Below are positions 16,510 through 26,084 of a DNA stretch of 64,000 nucleotides, piece after piece. The position numbers and the translations under genes are program-made. Source of the DNA: Lutacidiplasma sp049802875 (GTDB lineage: Archaea > Thermoplasmatota > Thermoplasmata > Lutacidiplasmatales > UBA184); NCBI GenBank assembly GCA_049802875.1, contig JBARNH010000007.1, forward strand, positions 1-64,000. The letters are read 5' to 3'. Below the pieces are notes generated by a model. It made no database searches. It was not told the DNA's origin and saw nothing but the letters and a program-made list of their open reading frames with translations. Positions within the stretch are counted from its first letter, which is position 1. Each line of letters begins with the position of its first letter.

Positions 16510-16782
16510 ACCGATCTGCGTTGATCGTTTCCAGTCCCTCGTTCGGCGACTCACCGAGTCGGCGACGACTCGCCAGGGGAGACCGAGCCTGATTTCCCCC
16601 CGGGAGACTGCGCGATCCAGTGCACCGGAACCGGACGCGTAACCCCTCCTTGAAGTTCGACAATCGAGGAACTTCTGGCCGATTGTTTCGGCAATCGCCG
16701 GCTCGACGGCCCGTGGTTGGACAAAGCTACATTACCCGTGGCCAGAAGTCAATGATTGGCAGGTCGCCGGAAGGTGAAAACG

Positions 16783-17034
16783 ATGGCAGAAGAATGCGCA
16801 AGTTGCGGAGGATATTTCGCGTCGCCCTCGGAGCTGTTGGCCCACACGAAGAAGGCTCATCCGACCCACGACTCGAGCGAGAGTCTCGCGATGAATCCCG
16901 AGTCGCTGGAGCCCGGACTCGTGTGCGCGCTCTGCGGCGTCCGATTCCGCGACAGCGAGGCGCTCGCACGACACAACGTCAGCCCGCACCCCCCCACCAA
17001 TCGCTCCGGACGAAAGACCCCGGTAGGCGCGTAG
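16783..17034 (+). CDS. Small protein with two C2H2 zinc fingers
   Basis: The protein has 83 residues and two classical fingers: CASCGGYFASPSELLAHTKK with the closing H, and CALCGVRFRDSEALARHNVS with its closing PH. Short C2H2 proteins are common in Thermoplasmatota and Nitrososphaeria and are presumed DNA- or protein-binding regulators; targets are unknown. The start at ATG 16783 gives MAEECASCGG, and upstream in-frame codons add only basic residues. The M1 aminopeptidase gene follows about 125 bases downstream. A related single-finger gene lies at 44589. Confidence 0.8.
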   Translation: MAEECASCGGYFASPSELLAHTKKAHPTHDSSESLAMNPESLEPGLVCALCGVRFRDSEALARHNVSPHPPTNRSGRKTPVGA

Positions 17035-17159
17035 TCCTCGTCAAAGAGCGGACCCGGTACTACCCCTTCTGTTCTGCTCGCCCTTTGCGCATCCGTGCGA
17101 ACGGCCCGCCCTTGCTCTCGGGGGAAACGATTAGTTGGGGCCCTTCTCTGCGGACGCAA

Positions 17160-19574
17160 GTGCTGGACTACGTCGTCGCGCTCGACATTGACTTCCTCGC
17201 GAGCACTTTTCGGGGGGTCGTCGAGATCTCCGGACTACCAGAGACCGATCCAGTCGAGCTCGACTCGGTCGATCTCACCATCGTCAGCGTGGAAGTAGCC
17301 GGGGTGCCGGTCCCATTCACATCGGACCCTATCTCCAACAAGCTGGTCATCCCTCACTCGAACCGCCTTTCGGAGACTGTCAGAGTCGTCTTCTCGGGCA
17401 GGGCCCTGGACGGTATCCAAACGGGGTTCTTTGTCTCTCGACTCGGTTCGGCGAAGGCGTTGACGACCCAAATGCAGCCCGAGTCCTGTCGGCGCCTGCT
17501 CCCCTGCGTCGACCGCCCCGACCGAAAGGCGGTGTTCCATCTTCGCGTTCTGACCGAATCCCGTCTGACCGTCATCTCTAACATGCCCTCGACCTCGCGC
17601 CCGCTACCCGACGGTCGAACTGCGTGGACGTTCGAGCCGACGCCCCCGATGTCGACCTATCTGTTCTACCTCGGCATTGGACCGTTCGAGGAAACGATCG
17701 ACGACGACGGACCCGTCCGCATCGTCGTCGCGGGTCCCGCGGGAAAGCAGGCCCAAGCACGACGCGCCGCGCGAATCGCTCGATCGGCCCTCCGGGGGTT
17801 TTCCGACTACTTTGACGTGCCCTACCCTCTTCCGAAACTCCACCTCGTCGTGTTCAGTGATTTTTGGGCAGGGATGGAGAACTGGGGAGCCATCAGCGGC
17901 TCGGAAAGCCACTACCTCATCGACGACGCTACCTCGCCGGCCGGCCGTCAGTACGGCGACGAAGCGATCGTCCATGAGGTCGCCCACCAGTGGTTCGGAG
18001 ACCTGGTGACGTTACGGAGTTGGGACGACCTCTGGCTGAACGAAGCGTTCGCTACGTTCGCGGTCCCCCTGGTCCAAGAGTCGACCCATCTGCGCCAAGA
18101 TCCGTGGGCGGAGTTCGTGATGCGAACCGACCCCGGCGACCGAATGGATGCGTTGTGGTCGACGCACCCGGTCAAACCGACGACCTATGTGGCCGCGGAA
18201 GTGATGGCGAACGCGGATTCCGTCACTTACTTCAAGGGCGCTCGGCTCGTGCGCATGATCGAGAATTTCCTCGGCCACGATCGTTTTCGAGACGGCGTCT
18301 CGGAGTACCTCCGAGACCACCGATTCGGAAACGCCGTTAGTGACGACCTATGGGAGGCGTTGGAGGAGGAGTCCCAGCAGCCCATCTCGAAGATCATGCG
18401 GCCGTGGGTGGAGCGGCCGGGACACCCGTGCATCACCGTGCGGCAGGTTGGCCCGCATGTGGAGCTCACCCAGCGGCGGTTTACGTTCGTACCGAGAGGT
18501 GAGTCCGAACCCCCATGGCCGATTCCGCTGAGGTGGGAGAACGGAGGAGGGTCGCACTCGGCCCTCTTCGATTCGGCCCAGATGACACTGGAGCATCAGG
18601 AGGCGGCCAGCCTTTGCCTCGACCCCGGGCGAACGGGGTTCTTCCGGATCCTCTGGGCGCCGGAGCTCCGGGCCGAGATCACGGGAAAGCTCCACTCTCT
18701 TTCTGACCCCGACCGGCGAGCGTTCCTCCATGACGCGTACGGATTCCTCTTATCGGGTGACTACTCCTTGGCCGAGTACGCGGCCGCCGTCCGGGCCGCG
18801 AGTTCGGCGACCGATCGCCTCACGACGGAAGAAGTGGCGAACTCCCTCAATTTCTTGGAGCCAGTGCTCTGGGACGTTCCCGCCTTCCGCGAGGCGGCTC
18901 GACACTACTGCGCCGTCCAGCGCGGTCGAATCTCCGATACCGCGTCACCGGGGGAGTCCGAGGCCTGGGATATAGTTCGGGAGGAGATTCTTTGGGTCAG
19001 CGCCCGGGTGGACGAGACGTTCGCGAGAACGCTCTCCGATCGTTTCACGAGCATCGATGAGCATCCTCCGGCCCTGCGCCAGGCGATCGCGACCTCGTTC
19101 GCTCGTTGCGGGGGTCCCGGGTCGGCCGACCGGCTGCTCGTGCGCGCTCAAGGGTCGGACTTCGACGCGGCGACTGCCGCGTGTACTGCGTTAGGAGAGT
19201 CTCCGAAGCCGGCGGAGCTGCCCCGAATCTTTGACGAAGCCCTTGCGTCTGTTCGCATCGCGGACACCCTCATCTTTCTGGTTCCGTCCGGTGGAAGAAA
19301 CCCCACCGCCCGCCCTGTCCTTTGGGACTGGCTCACTCACAATCTGCGCGAAATCGAGCGCCGCGCGGTGGGCTCGTTTCTCCTCTCAGAATGCCTCGAT
19401 CGCACCCTCCCGTACCTGGGGATAGGGCGGGCCCACGCGGTGAAACACTTCTTCGAGCGAGAGAGATTCCCCGAGGCGGACTCGACGATCCAACGGAGCC
19501 TGGAGCTCCTCGAGGCCTACGAACGATTGCGTTCACGGCTCGGGAGGACGGACCCCTCTCACCCCGGAGACTGA
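17160..19574 (+). CDS. M1 family zinc aminopeptidase (tricorn-factor F2/F3-like)
   Basis: The protein is about 804 residues long. The N-terminal beta domain leads to the substrate motif GMENWG near residue 238. The zinc site is HEVAHQWFGDLVT near 271, with the third ligand in WLNEAFA 18 residues beyond the second His. A long helical C-terminal domain completes the family architecture. Tricorn interacting factors F2/F3 of Thermoplasma trim peptides produced by the proteasome and tricorn protease, which is the likely role. GTG 17160 gives MLDYVVALDIDF, matching the start of factor F3; TTG 17112 is possible. Confidence 0.9.
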   Translation: MLDYVVALDIDFLASTFRGVVEISGLPETDPVELDSVDLTIVSVEVAGVPVPFTSDPISNKLVIPHSNRLSETVRVVFSGRALDGIQTGFFVSRLGSAKALTTQMQPESCRRLLPCVDRPDRKAVFHLRVLTESRLTVISNMPSTSRPLPDGRTAWTFEPTPPMSTYLFYLGIGPFEETIDDDGPVRIVVAGPAGKQAQARRAARIARSALRGFSDYFDVPYPLPKLHLVVFSDFWAGMENWGAISGSESHYLIDDATSPAGRQYGDEAIVHEVAHQWFGDLVTLRSWDDLWLNEAFATFAVPLVQESTHLRQDPWAEFVMRTDPGDRMDALWSTHPVKPTTYVAAEVMANADSVTYFKGARLVRMIENFLGHDRFRDGVSEYLRDHRFGNAVSDDLWEALEEESQQPISKIMRPWVERPGHPCITVRQVGPHVELTQRRFTFVPRGESEPPWPIPLRWENGGGSHSALFDSAQMTLEHQEAASLCLDPGRTGFFRILWAPELRAEITGKLHSLSDPDRRAFLHDAYGFLLSGDYSLAEYAAAVRAASSATDRLTTEEVANSLNFLEPVLWDVPAFREAARHYCAVQRGRISDTASPGESEAWDIVREEILWVSARVDETFARTLSDRFTSIDEHPPALRQAIATSFARCGGPGSADRLLVRAQGSDFDAATAACTALGESPKPAELPRIFDEALASVRIADTLIFLVPSGGRNPTARPVLWDWLTHNLREIERRAVGSFLLSECLDRTLPYLGIGRAHAVKHFFERERFPEADSTIQRSLELLEAYERLRSRLGRTDPSHPGD

Positions 19575-19653
19575 TCGATCGTGGGCCGGAGCGGCCGATT
19601 CTGAGGGGCGAGCGATGGCGACACGTAGGACCGTGAGCGGCAGGAGACGTTGA

Positions 19654-20397
19654 ATGACTTCGGCGCGAGCGGGCGCGATTGCCTTCGATCTCTTCCACAC
19701 GCTGGTCGACCCGGAGGAGTTCCGCCCGAACGAATTCCACCGACCTCGAGCGGCCGCGGAGCTGTTGGGCATTCCCGTGGATCGATTCTCGGCGGCGTGG
19801 GAGGCCAGCGCGAAGGATCGACAGGTTTCGATGTCGCCCTCGGTGGTCGAGCGCGTGCAAGCTCTCTGCCGGGGCTTTGGCGTCTCTCCTCCGCGAGAGG
19901 TATGGCCCAAGGTCGAGGATATCCTGGGCCGATACACGGACCTCGCACTGCTCAATCCCCGGCGGAACGTCCTGGATACCCTTCAGCACCTACGAACCGA
20001 GGGATGGGTGCTGGGAGTGCTCAGCAACTGCGACGAGCGGGAGAAGCGACCCTGGAGTTCGTCCGAGCTCGCCCCGCTGTTCGACGCCGCGGTCTTCTCG
20101 TGCGAGGTAGGGTTCGCGAAGCCATCGTTGGAAGCGTATCAAGCCCTGATCCCCCGGTGGGGCGGGATCCCTCCCGAAGACGCCATCTTCGTGGGCGACG
20201 GTTCGAACGATGAGTTGGCGGGGGCGCGTCGCGCGGGATTCCGCAAGATCGTCTTTCAGTCCGGGTTCGTGTCCGTGAACGGCCTTCGTTCGGCTGCGGC
20301 GAACGAGAAGATCCGAGAGCAGGCGGATGTGACCGTCAATGGGCTCCCCGACCTGGCAGGGGTACTCCCGCACCTTGGGTTCGGGGCCATCGAGTGA
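19654..20397 (+). CDS. HAD-superfamily hydrolase (haloacid-dehalogenase type)
   Basis: This 247-residue protein has motif I AFDLFHTLVD, motif II VLSNCDER, motif III Lys in FAKPSLEAY, and motif IV IFVGDGSNDELAGA. In motif I the second Asp typical of phosphatases is Phe, as in some FDLFGT-type HAD-IA proteins and, with Tyr, in dehalogenases. The exact reaction is open. ATG 19654 has GGAG about eight bases upstream. It follows the M1 gene by 79 bases and may share its transcript. Confidence 0.82.
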   Translation: MTSARAGAIAFDLFHTLVDPEEFRPNEFHRPRAAAELLGIPVDRFSAAWEASAKDRQVSMSPSVVERVQALCRGFGVSPPREVWPKVEDILGRYTDLALLNPRRNVLDTLQHLRTEGWVLGVLSNCDEREKRPWSSSELAPLFDAAVFSCEVGFAKPSLEAYQALIPRWGGIPPEDAIFVGDGSNDELAGARRAGFRKIVFQSGFVSVNGLRSAAANEKIREQADVTVNGLPDLAGVLPHLGFGAIE

Positions 20398-20456
20398 TAT
20401 GTCCGGCCCGCCCGTGGGAGAGGAGGCGGGTCGAGTGGGACTGAGTGGGCCGGGGC

Positions 20457-21050
20457 TCACATTGTTCCGCGTTCACTTCGGGCGAGCACGAAAAGTCGGT
20501 GGCTCAACCAACCCACGGCCACCAGAAGGACACCGCCGGCGAGTACCAACTGGGTGGCGATGATCGTCCAGTCGGGGGAGCTGAAAGAGATCGCCAAGTA
20601 GGCAGCTAGGCTCATACTGGCGGTGTAGAAGTTCGCGGAAGCAATCAGTACCGCTCCGCTGAGAACCACCGCGAGCCCGGTCGGCCCGCCCCTGCGGCGC
20701 CCGTGGGGGTACCGGAGGTCGGCGCCTCGAGTCCCGACCCATTGATCTAGAGCCCAACCCACGCCGCCGAGGAGGATCCCGATTCCTGTGAGCAGGGAGT
20801 AACCGAATCCCAGAAGTTCGATCTCACGAAAAGGGTACGGCCCGCCATTGCCGTTGAAGATGAGGTTGTACTCTTCCGCGACGAACACGAACCCGAGAGC
20901 AATGAGAATGAGACCGGTAGTGAACAGAACGGCTCCGGACCTCGGGAAATAGGATGGGTTGCCGTGGGGCCCCGTGAAGAAGTCACTCGGCCCATCGACA
21001 TCTCGACCGGCGGAACCCCCGAAGTTTGGCGCTGGGGTGCTCTCCGTCAT
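20457..21050 (-). CDS. Four-helix membrane protein, unknown
   Basis: This 197-residue protein has a soluble N-terminus (MTESTPAPNFGGSAGRDVDG) followed by four hydrophobic segments, including AVLFTTGLILIALGFVFV, SLLTGIGILLGGVGWAL, GLAVVLSGAVLIASA and LVLAGGVLLVAVGWL. A basic loop (RYPHGRRRGG) separates the helix pairs. No enzyme motif or family was recognised. Transcription converges on the HAD gene and diverges from the alkyltransferase-like gene. Confidence 0.65.
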   Translation of the reverse strand: MTESTPAPNFGGSAGRDVDGPSDFFTGPHGNPSYFPRSGAVLFTTGLILIALGFVFVAEEYNLIFNGNGGPYPFREIELLGFGYSLLTGIGILLGGVGWALDQWVGTRGADLRYPHGRRRGGPTGLAVVLSGAVLIASANFYTASMSLAAYLAISFSSPDWTIIATQLVLAGGVLLVAVGWLSHRLFVLARSERGTM

Positions 21051-21218
21051 GCGGCAGCGCCCACGTCGGGAGTGAACAAGTCGCTTCCGATGATTGTTCC
21101 GACAGGTCCCCGACCAGGACTCTTCGGGGGCGACGGCTCGCGTACTCGACCTTGTCCGAACACTCGTTGACCAGATATGCACCGAGCACCCTCGGATTCT
21201 CCCCGTGGGATCCGACCA

Positions 21219-21521
21219 ATGGCCTCGCTCGGTCTGTTTAGGGCAGTGATCGCCCGGGTCCCACGGGGAAAAGTGATCACGTACGGCCAAGTGGCCGCAG
21301 CTGCAGGATTCCCTAGGTCGGCGCGCGTGACGGTCCTGGCCCTCCAGGCGGCGACGGGATTACCTTGGCACCGAGTAGTGGGCGCCGGAGGTCGGATCGC
21401 TCTCCACGACGAAGATGGCCAGGAACAGCGCCTTCGTTTGGAAATGGAGGGGGTAAAGTTCCGTGGGGGGAGGGTCCGAATGGAACTCCACGGCTGGACT
21501 CCCCGAGCCCGCCGTCGATGA
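21219..21521 (+). CDS. atl: Alkyltransferase-like DNA repair protein (ATL)
   Basis: The protein of about 100 residues is homologous to the DNA-binding domain of O6-methylguanine methyltransferase: RVPRGKVITYGQVAAAAGFP and LPWHRVVGAGGRIAL. The catalytic Cys of PCHR is Trp in PWHRV, the hallmark of ATL proteins. These bind alkylated guanine without repairing it and hand the lesion to nucleotide excision repair. ATG 21219 (MASLGLFRAVI) fits the family start. Confidence 0.88.
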   Translation: MASLGLFRAVIARVPRGKVITYGQVAAAAGFPRSARVTVLALQAATGLPWHRVVGAGGRIALHDEDGQEQRLRLEMEGVKFRGGRVRMELHGWTPRARRR

Positions 21522-21705
21522 GACAACGCTCCGCGCGCTCCCCGCACCCTCGAGGCGTTCCGGGGCTGGTGATGGCCGCTCCGGTCGACTTACCGTAGGT
21601 CTGAGAGGACTCATCACCGGAGGTCGCAACGCGGATAGAGACGTCGACCAACGTCCGGACGCTAGGGCAGGGTAACAATAAATTCCGCCAGGCACTCCTC
21701 AGACG

Positions 21706-22671
21706 ATGCGCGTCAATTCTCGTGTTCGAAAGTGGCTCACCGGCCCCGCATCCGACCCCAGTGTCCGGGCTCGCTTCTGGCAAGAAGTCGAGGGACGGCC
21801 CCGAACGGATCCCCGAGTGCGGAGCGCGCTGAAATCGATCGGTCGGACCGGATGGGCGGCGTCTCTCCTGGATTATCAGTTTCCCGACGGACACTGGGTC
21901 ACCCCCGGAACATCCGAACGCGAACTGTATCGACCGAAATACATCGTGACCAATTGGCTAGCGATCGCCCTTGCCGAGCTCGGCATGACGAAGGCCGACC
22001 CCCGAATTCGTCGAACGGCAGAGCTGATCATGGATCGCTGGGGTGGGCGGGACGGAGAACTCTCCGGAAAGACCGGGGAGATCTGCGTCACCGGCAATGC
22101 GGTTCGGACGCTCGTTCGCTTCGGGTTTCTCGACCATCCGGTGGTTCAGCGGAGTATCGCGTGGATCGTGCGAACTCAGAAAGCAGACGGCGGTTGGCAC
22201 TGCTTTCCGTCCCGCACGGGTACCTTGGACGGCTGGGAAGGCCTCGCCGCGTTCGCCGAGATTCCCGAGGGCCGCCGAGACGGAGCGGTTCGGCGGTCGA
22301 TCGAGCGGGGGGCGGAATTTTTTCTACGACGTCATCTCATGGACGAGGGTCGCGTTCGATACCCACCCTGGTTCCGGATTCACTACCCAAGTCACTACTA
22401 CTACGACCTGCTGGTCGGCCTGCGTATCCTCGCTCGGCTGGGTTACGGATCCGACCCCCGAATGACTCCGGCCCTGCGTTGGCTGCGCAACAAGCGCAGG
22501 AAGGATGGGACGTGGGCTCTCGATGCCTCCCACCCCGACCTGGACCCGGAACACGGTGGATATCAGTTCCAGGACCTGGTCTATCCGATGCGATTCGAAC
22601 CGCCCATCGTCCCGAGTCGGTGGGCGACCGTGGAAGCCCTCAGCGTCTTGGCCCGTGTCGAACCCGCGTAA
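21706..22671 (+). CDS. Prenyltransferase / squalene-cyclase-like alpha-barrel protein
   Basis: The 321-residue all-helical protein has QW-type motifs (QKADGGWH and RRKDGTWAL) and other repeat strands such as DYQFPDGHW. These place it among the alpha/alpha-barrel proteins related to squalene cyclase and prenyltransferase beta subunits. The DxDD protonation motif of squalene-hopene cyclase is not visible, so cyclase activity is not assured. AATAAATTC about 26 bases upstream supports a leaderless ATG 21706. Confidence 0.78.
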   Translation: MRVNSRVRKWLTGPASDPSVRARFWQEVEGRPRTDPRVRSALKSIGRTGWAASLLDYQFPDGHWVTPGTSERELYRPKYIVTNWLAIALAELGMTKADPRIRRTAELIMDRWGGRDGELSGKTGEICVTGNAVRTLVRFGFLDHPVVQRSIAWIVRTQKADGGWHCFPSRTGTLDGWEGLAAFAEIPEGRRDGAVRRSIERGAEFFLRRHLMDEGRVRYPPWFRIHYPSHYYYDLLVGLRILARLGYGSDPRMTPALRWLRNKRRKDGTWALDASHPDLDPEHGGYQFQDLVYPMRFEPPIVPSRWATVEALSVLARVEPA

Positions 22672-22795
22672 GTTCGACTCGCCTTGAGGCGACGATCGAC
22701 CCGCTCACGGGACCGACGGTCCTTGACCCCTCAGCGGCGCCCGGCACGGGGCGGTGGGCGACGTCCGTCTCGGCCGTGCGTAGAAGGGTTCTTGA

Positions 22796-23548
22796 ATGCG
22801 GACGAATACGGTCGGGTCCGTGGGGGCACCCTCGAACCCAGCCGCTCCCTCGATGTCGCCGGCCGTCCCGACCGGCCCGATGGGATCGGCCCTCGTGTCA
22901 CCCGACGAACTCCGCGGGTTAAGTCTCGCCCGTGCAGCTGCGGTTACGAGCTTGGTCTCGCTCGTAATCGCCTTCTTGGCCCCGGTCTCCATCATCCTCG
23001 CGACGGGGATCGAGATTCATTACGGTGGATTTCACGTCGGATCGGGAAGCTTCAGCAATAGCGTGTTCGAGGAGCTGGTCGTCGTGGTGGTCGTCGGCTT
23101 CCTGGTCGCGCTGATAGCCATCGTACTCTACATTCTCTCGTTCAGCGCCCTCCGAAAGGTCCAGGCCAACTTTGGTGGACCGCGGGCGCTCCTCATCGTA
23201 GGTGTGATCGGGACGCTCCTCGTCTTCGTGGGACTCGCTGAAGTTCTCCAGCAGTTCCTGATGGCCACGAATTGCGTGGGGGCGAACGGCCCGACGAGTT
23301 GTGTGGCGCTCAGCTCTCTCTACGGAGCCGTACTCGCGATTTTCTTCGGGTTCATTCTTGCCATCGTGGGATGGATCGGATTGGTGATCGGGCTCTACCG
23401 GATCGGGAAGCGCTACGACTCCACCATCACCAAGGTCGGGGCGATCCTCACGATCATCCCCGTCTTGACGGTCATCGCTCCGATACTCATTCTCGTGGGG
23501 ATCAGCGCCTCGCTCCACAGACTTCGGGCTCGCGCCAGGGCGAGTTAG
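22796..23548 (+). CDS. DUF973 family membrane protein
   Basis: The protein has 250 residues. A Pro/Ala-rich soluble N-terminus precedes five hydrophobic segments, among them VVVVVVVGFLVALIAIVLYI, LLIVGVIGTLLVFVGLAEVL and LAIFFGFILAIVGWIGLVIG. SFSALRKVQANFGGPRA and GLYRIGKRYDSTITKVGAIL match the archaeal DUF973 layout. The function of the family is unknown. Confidence 0.78.
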   Translation: MRTNTVGSVGAPSNPAAPSMSPAVPTGPMGSALVSPDELRGLSLARAAAVTSLVSLVIAFLAPVSIILATGIEIHYGGFHVGSGSFSNSVFEELVVVVVVGFLVALIAIVLYILSFSALRKVQANFGGPRALLIVGVIGTLLVFVGLAEVLQQFLMATNCVGANGPTSCVALSSLYGAVLAIFFGFILAIVGWIGLVIGLYRIGKRYDSTITKVGAILTIIPVLTVIAPILILVGISASLHRLRARARAS

Positions 23549-23585
23549 GTGACTCGCCTTCCACCTCTTCTTCCGACTGCGTGGC

Positions 23586-24038
23586 TCAGGAATCCGGGGG
23601 GTGCCGTCGACGGCGTCGCACGAGATCGCGCGACTCGACTTCAACGCTCGCCCGGAAGCTCGCCAAGGGCGGCGACGGGGGTTGCGGGCCGACGTGGTGT
23701 TTGAGCCCATACTGAAGGAATGCAAGGAGGATGAACGCCGCGTCGTCGCCTCTTCGGGTCAATCGATAGCGGACCGCCTTCCCTCGGACCTCGCGGGTCA
23801 CGAGCCCTTCGAGTTCCATCTGACGTAATCGTCGCGAGAGTACTCTCGGCGAAAGGCCCGGATTGTTGCGGCGAAGTTCTCCGAATCGGGAGAGCTTGAG
23901 GAACGCAAGGTCTCGGACGAGCAGGAGAACCCACTTCCGGCCGAGGCGTTGGACGCTTTGCCGAATCGGGTCGTTCTGATAGAGGAGGGCCGGCGGGGCT
24001 GGTTCGGAGGGCCGGAGGCCCTTACGCCGTCCGGGCAT
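23586..24038 (-). CDS. HxlR-type winged-helix transcriptional regulator
   Basis: The 150-residue protein shows a MarR/HxlR winged helix: LGRKWVLLLVRDLAFLKLSR then FGELRRNNPGLSPRVLSRRL, and the wing EGLVTREVRGKAVRYRLTRR. HxlR proteins bind DNA as dimers and respond to reactive carbonyls or redox signals. The N-terminal 25 residues are basic/Pro-rich and the C-terminal tail is Arg-rich. It is divergent from the VOC/SnoaL pair starting at 24079, with only about 40 bases between, so it probably controls them and itself. Confidence 0.82.
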   Translation of the reverse strand: MPGRRKGLRPSEPAPPALLYQNDPIRQSVQRLGRKWVLLLVRDLAFLKLSRFGELRRNNPGLSPRVLSRRLRQMELEGLVTREVRGKAVRYRLTRRGDDAAFILLAFLQYGLKHHVGPQPPSPPLASFRASVEVESRDLVRRRRRHPPDS

Positions 24039-24078
24039 CGGTATCCCGAGAGTCCCTAGCCGGCATAAGTAGTATCCA

Positions 24079-24516
24079 ATGGATAGCCGGCTCCGGTTGT
24101 CCGAAATGAGCGCGCCGCCGGAAGACACCGAAAACGCTCTCGCGTCCTCCTTTGCGTTCACCGAGATGGCGAGCGACGACCCCACCCTCACCCGACGTTT
24201 TCTGGAGCGGGTCTTTCGCTGGAGCTTTCAATCGGTTCGAATGCCCCAGGGCGAGTATCTCTCCTTCGAGATTCCGGGAGGAGGTCGAGCGGGAATTCGC
24301 CCCACCCAACCGACCGAGTCCCCTTCCAGCTTGAGCTACATCCGGGTGCCCGATCTCGATTCCGCGCTCTCGCGGATCACGGCCGCGGGAGGGACGGTGG
24401 TCCTCCCGCGAGTCGACGTACCGGGCATGGGGAGCTTCTTCTGGTTCAAAATCCCGGGCGGGCCTATCCTCGCCTGTTGGCAGGACGGGCCGACCGGGGC
24501 TGAACAACCGAGGTGA
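24079..24516 (+). CDS. VOC (glyoxalase/bleomycin-resistance) family protein
   Basis: The 145 residues form two beta-alpha-beta-beta-beta modules. FTEMASDDPTLTRRFLERVF and SFEIPGGGRAGIRP make the first, and YIRVPDLDSALSRITAAGGT, KIPGGPILACWQDG the second. VOC proteins are small metalloenzymes or binding proteins acting on reactive metabolites; metal ligands are not obvious here. ATG 24106 is an alternative start. The SnoaL-like gene starts seven bases after the stop, and the divergent HxlR regulator shares the promoter gap. Confidence 0.8.
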   Translation: MDSRLRLSEMSAPPEDTENALASSFAFTEMASDDPTLTRRFLERVFRWSFQSVRMPQGEYLSFEIPGGGRAGIRPTQPTESPSSLSYIRVPDLDSALSRITAAGGTVVLPRVDVPGMGSFFWFKIPGGPILACWQDGPTGAEQPR

Positions 24517-24522
24517 GGAAGA

Positions 24523-24879
24523 ATGACAGGAGCGAAAGAAGTGGTGATGGGATTCCAGGCGGCGATGGGAAAGGACGATTGGGCAGGGGCACGAAAGCAC
24601 CTCGCCGACCAGATCGATTTTATTGGACCGTTTGACAAATTTAGTCGACCCGAGGATTACCTCGCGGCCCTCCAGAAGCTGCACCCGATCGTCGACCGCG
24701 TTGACATGCACAAGTTCTGTGTCGACGGGGACGATGTGGTCATGTTCTACGACCTGGTGACCCATACCCCCGCCGGCACCGCGCTCGTGGCGGAGTGGCA
24801 CCACGTAAAGAACGGAAAAATCGACCGAATTCGCGTCGTGTTCGACGGTCGCCCGTTCGCACCGCTGATGGGCAAGTAG
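24523..24879 (+). CDS. SnoaL-like / NTF2-fold protein
   Basis: This 118-residue protein has MGFQAAMGKDDWAGARKHLA, the middle HPIVDRVDMHKFCVDGDDVV, and VAEWHHVKNGKIDRIRVVFD closing the NTF2 cone. It is the second gene of an apparent operon with the VOC gene. The spacing is seven bases and GAGG lies before ATG 24523. The ligand is unknown. Pairing with VOC and an HxlR regulator suggests a response to a small toxic organic compound, which is inference. Confidence 0.8.
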   Translation: MTGAKEVVMGFQAAMGKDDWAGARKHLADQIDFIGPFDKFSRPEDYLAALQKLHPIVDRVDMHKFCVDGDDVVMFYDLVTHTPAGTALVAEWHHVKNGKIDRIRVVFDGRPFAPLMGK

Positions 24880-24997
24880 GGCGACCGCCTGCCCGGCGGG
24901 ATTAACGTCGAGTAACGGGAGGGCGGCGGACCTTTGGTCCGGTGCGGCGTCTCCGCGAGGGGGCAAACAACCCGCATCGCGCCGACCCAAAGACTCC

Positions 24998-25447
24998 ATG
25001 AGTGGATGTATCGTAATCTTGCTCGTGCGCGTTCAACGGCTCGGGAAGGACGATACGCGGGACGTCCTTGGAGCTGCCCACCTCTTCGATGAACCCCCGG
25101 ATCCGGAGGCCATCGTTGTCTATTTGGGCGACCCTCGCAACATGCTGTTTCTGGCGTATCTGGGGGACGTGCCCGTGGGGTTCCTTCGGGGTACCGAACT
25201 CAATCAGTTGAAATCGGTACGGAAGCAGATGTTCCTCTACGAGGTGGCCGTCGAAGAGGGTCACCGGAGGCAAGGAGTCGGCACTGAGCTGGTTCGCGCC
25301 CTTCTTCGCCACTGCCGGGAACAAAACTTTGAGGAGATCTTCGTCTTCACTGACGACCCACAGAACATCGCGGCGGAGCGACTCTACCGTTCGACGGGGG
25401 CGCGCACGGAAACCGTTGGTGACCGAATGTATGTTTACCGCCCTTGA
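24998..25447 (+). CDS. GNAT acetyltransferase (AAC(3)-I-like)
   Basis: The 149-residue GNAT domain has the acetyl-CoA loop EEGHRRQGVGTELVRALLRH, preceded by MFLYEVAVE and followed by FVFTDDPQNIAAERLYRSTG. Arrangement and length resemble aminoglycoside 3-N-acetyltransferase type I and the many uncharacterised relatives in soil microbes, so resistance cannot be asserted. ATG 24998 is followed by VILLVRVQRLGKDD, the first strand of the fold. Confidence 0.82.
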   Translation: MSGCIVILLVRVQRLGKDDTRDVLGAAHLFDEPPDPEAIVVYLGDPRNMLFLAYLGDVPVGFLRGTELNQLKSVRKQMFLYEVAVEEGHRRQGVGTELVRALLRHCREQNFEEIFVFTDDPQNIAAERLYRSTGARTETVGDRMYVYRP

Positions 25448-25676
25448 ACCGCCCACGGGCTCCGCGATTCCGGCGTTCTAACCTGCCCGAGGAATCGTGA
25501 CTCAGACCTACTGCACCCTTCAGATGCGCACGTCTACGTCGCCGTAGTTAGGCGCAGGCCCGAGCGTCAGTATCCGCACGGCCGGTCGTCTCGAGGTTCG
25601 CCATAACCGAGCCTACCGCCGCCTCAGCTTTCGGATTCGGAGGATAGGGGAACGACGGGATGTCGGGGCGATTCAG

Positions 25677-26084
25677 TCAGTGCAGCGCGACGGGCTGCGC
25701 GGGAGAGCTATCCGGCTCCACCACCACCGCGGTTCCAAATGCCAGAACCTCGGTCATCGATCCGCCCATTTCGGAGGTGTCGAATCCGACCGATACGACC
25801 GCGTTCGCTCCGAGACTCCGGGCATGGGCGGCGAGTCGCTCGATGGCGGTGTGGCGCACTTGTTCGAGCAACTGCGTATACAGCTTGATCTCTCCACCAC
25901 CCCACGCCCGGAAGTAGGCGGCGATGTTCTGCCCAAGACCGCGGGACCGGACGATCAGCCCAAACGTCGCTCCGATCACTCGGGTGACGCGGTAGCCGGA
26001 CACAAACGGCGTGGTCACGATGATCAGGTCGGTCGGGGGGGCAAAAGAGACGGGCGATGTGGCAGGCGCTGACGCAGCCGACAT
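25677..26084 (-). CDS. YbjQ/UPF0145 family protein
   Basis: The protein has 135 residues. LIIVTTPFVSGYRVTRVIGA, GGGEIKLYTQLLEQVRHTAI and SLGANAVVSVGFDTSEMGG reproduce the UPF0145 (putative heavy-metal-binding) pattern. Family members form beta-rich oligomeric rings; the biochemical role is not established. The first 16 residues (Ala/Pro/Ser-rich) precede the domain. It is transcribed toward the gap after the GNAT gene. Confidence 0.88.
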   Translation of the reverse strand: MSAASAPATSPVSFAPPTDLIIVTTPFVSGYRVTRVIGATFGLIVRSRGLGQNIAAYFRAWGGGEIKLYTQLLEQVRHTAIERLAAHARSLGANAVVSVGFDTSEMGGSMTEVLAFGTAVVVEPDSSPAQPVALH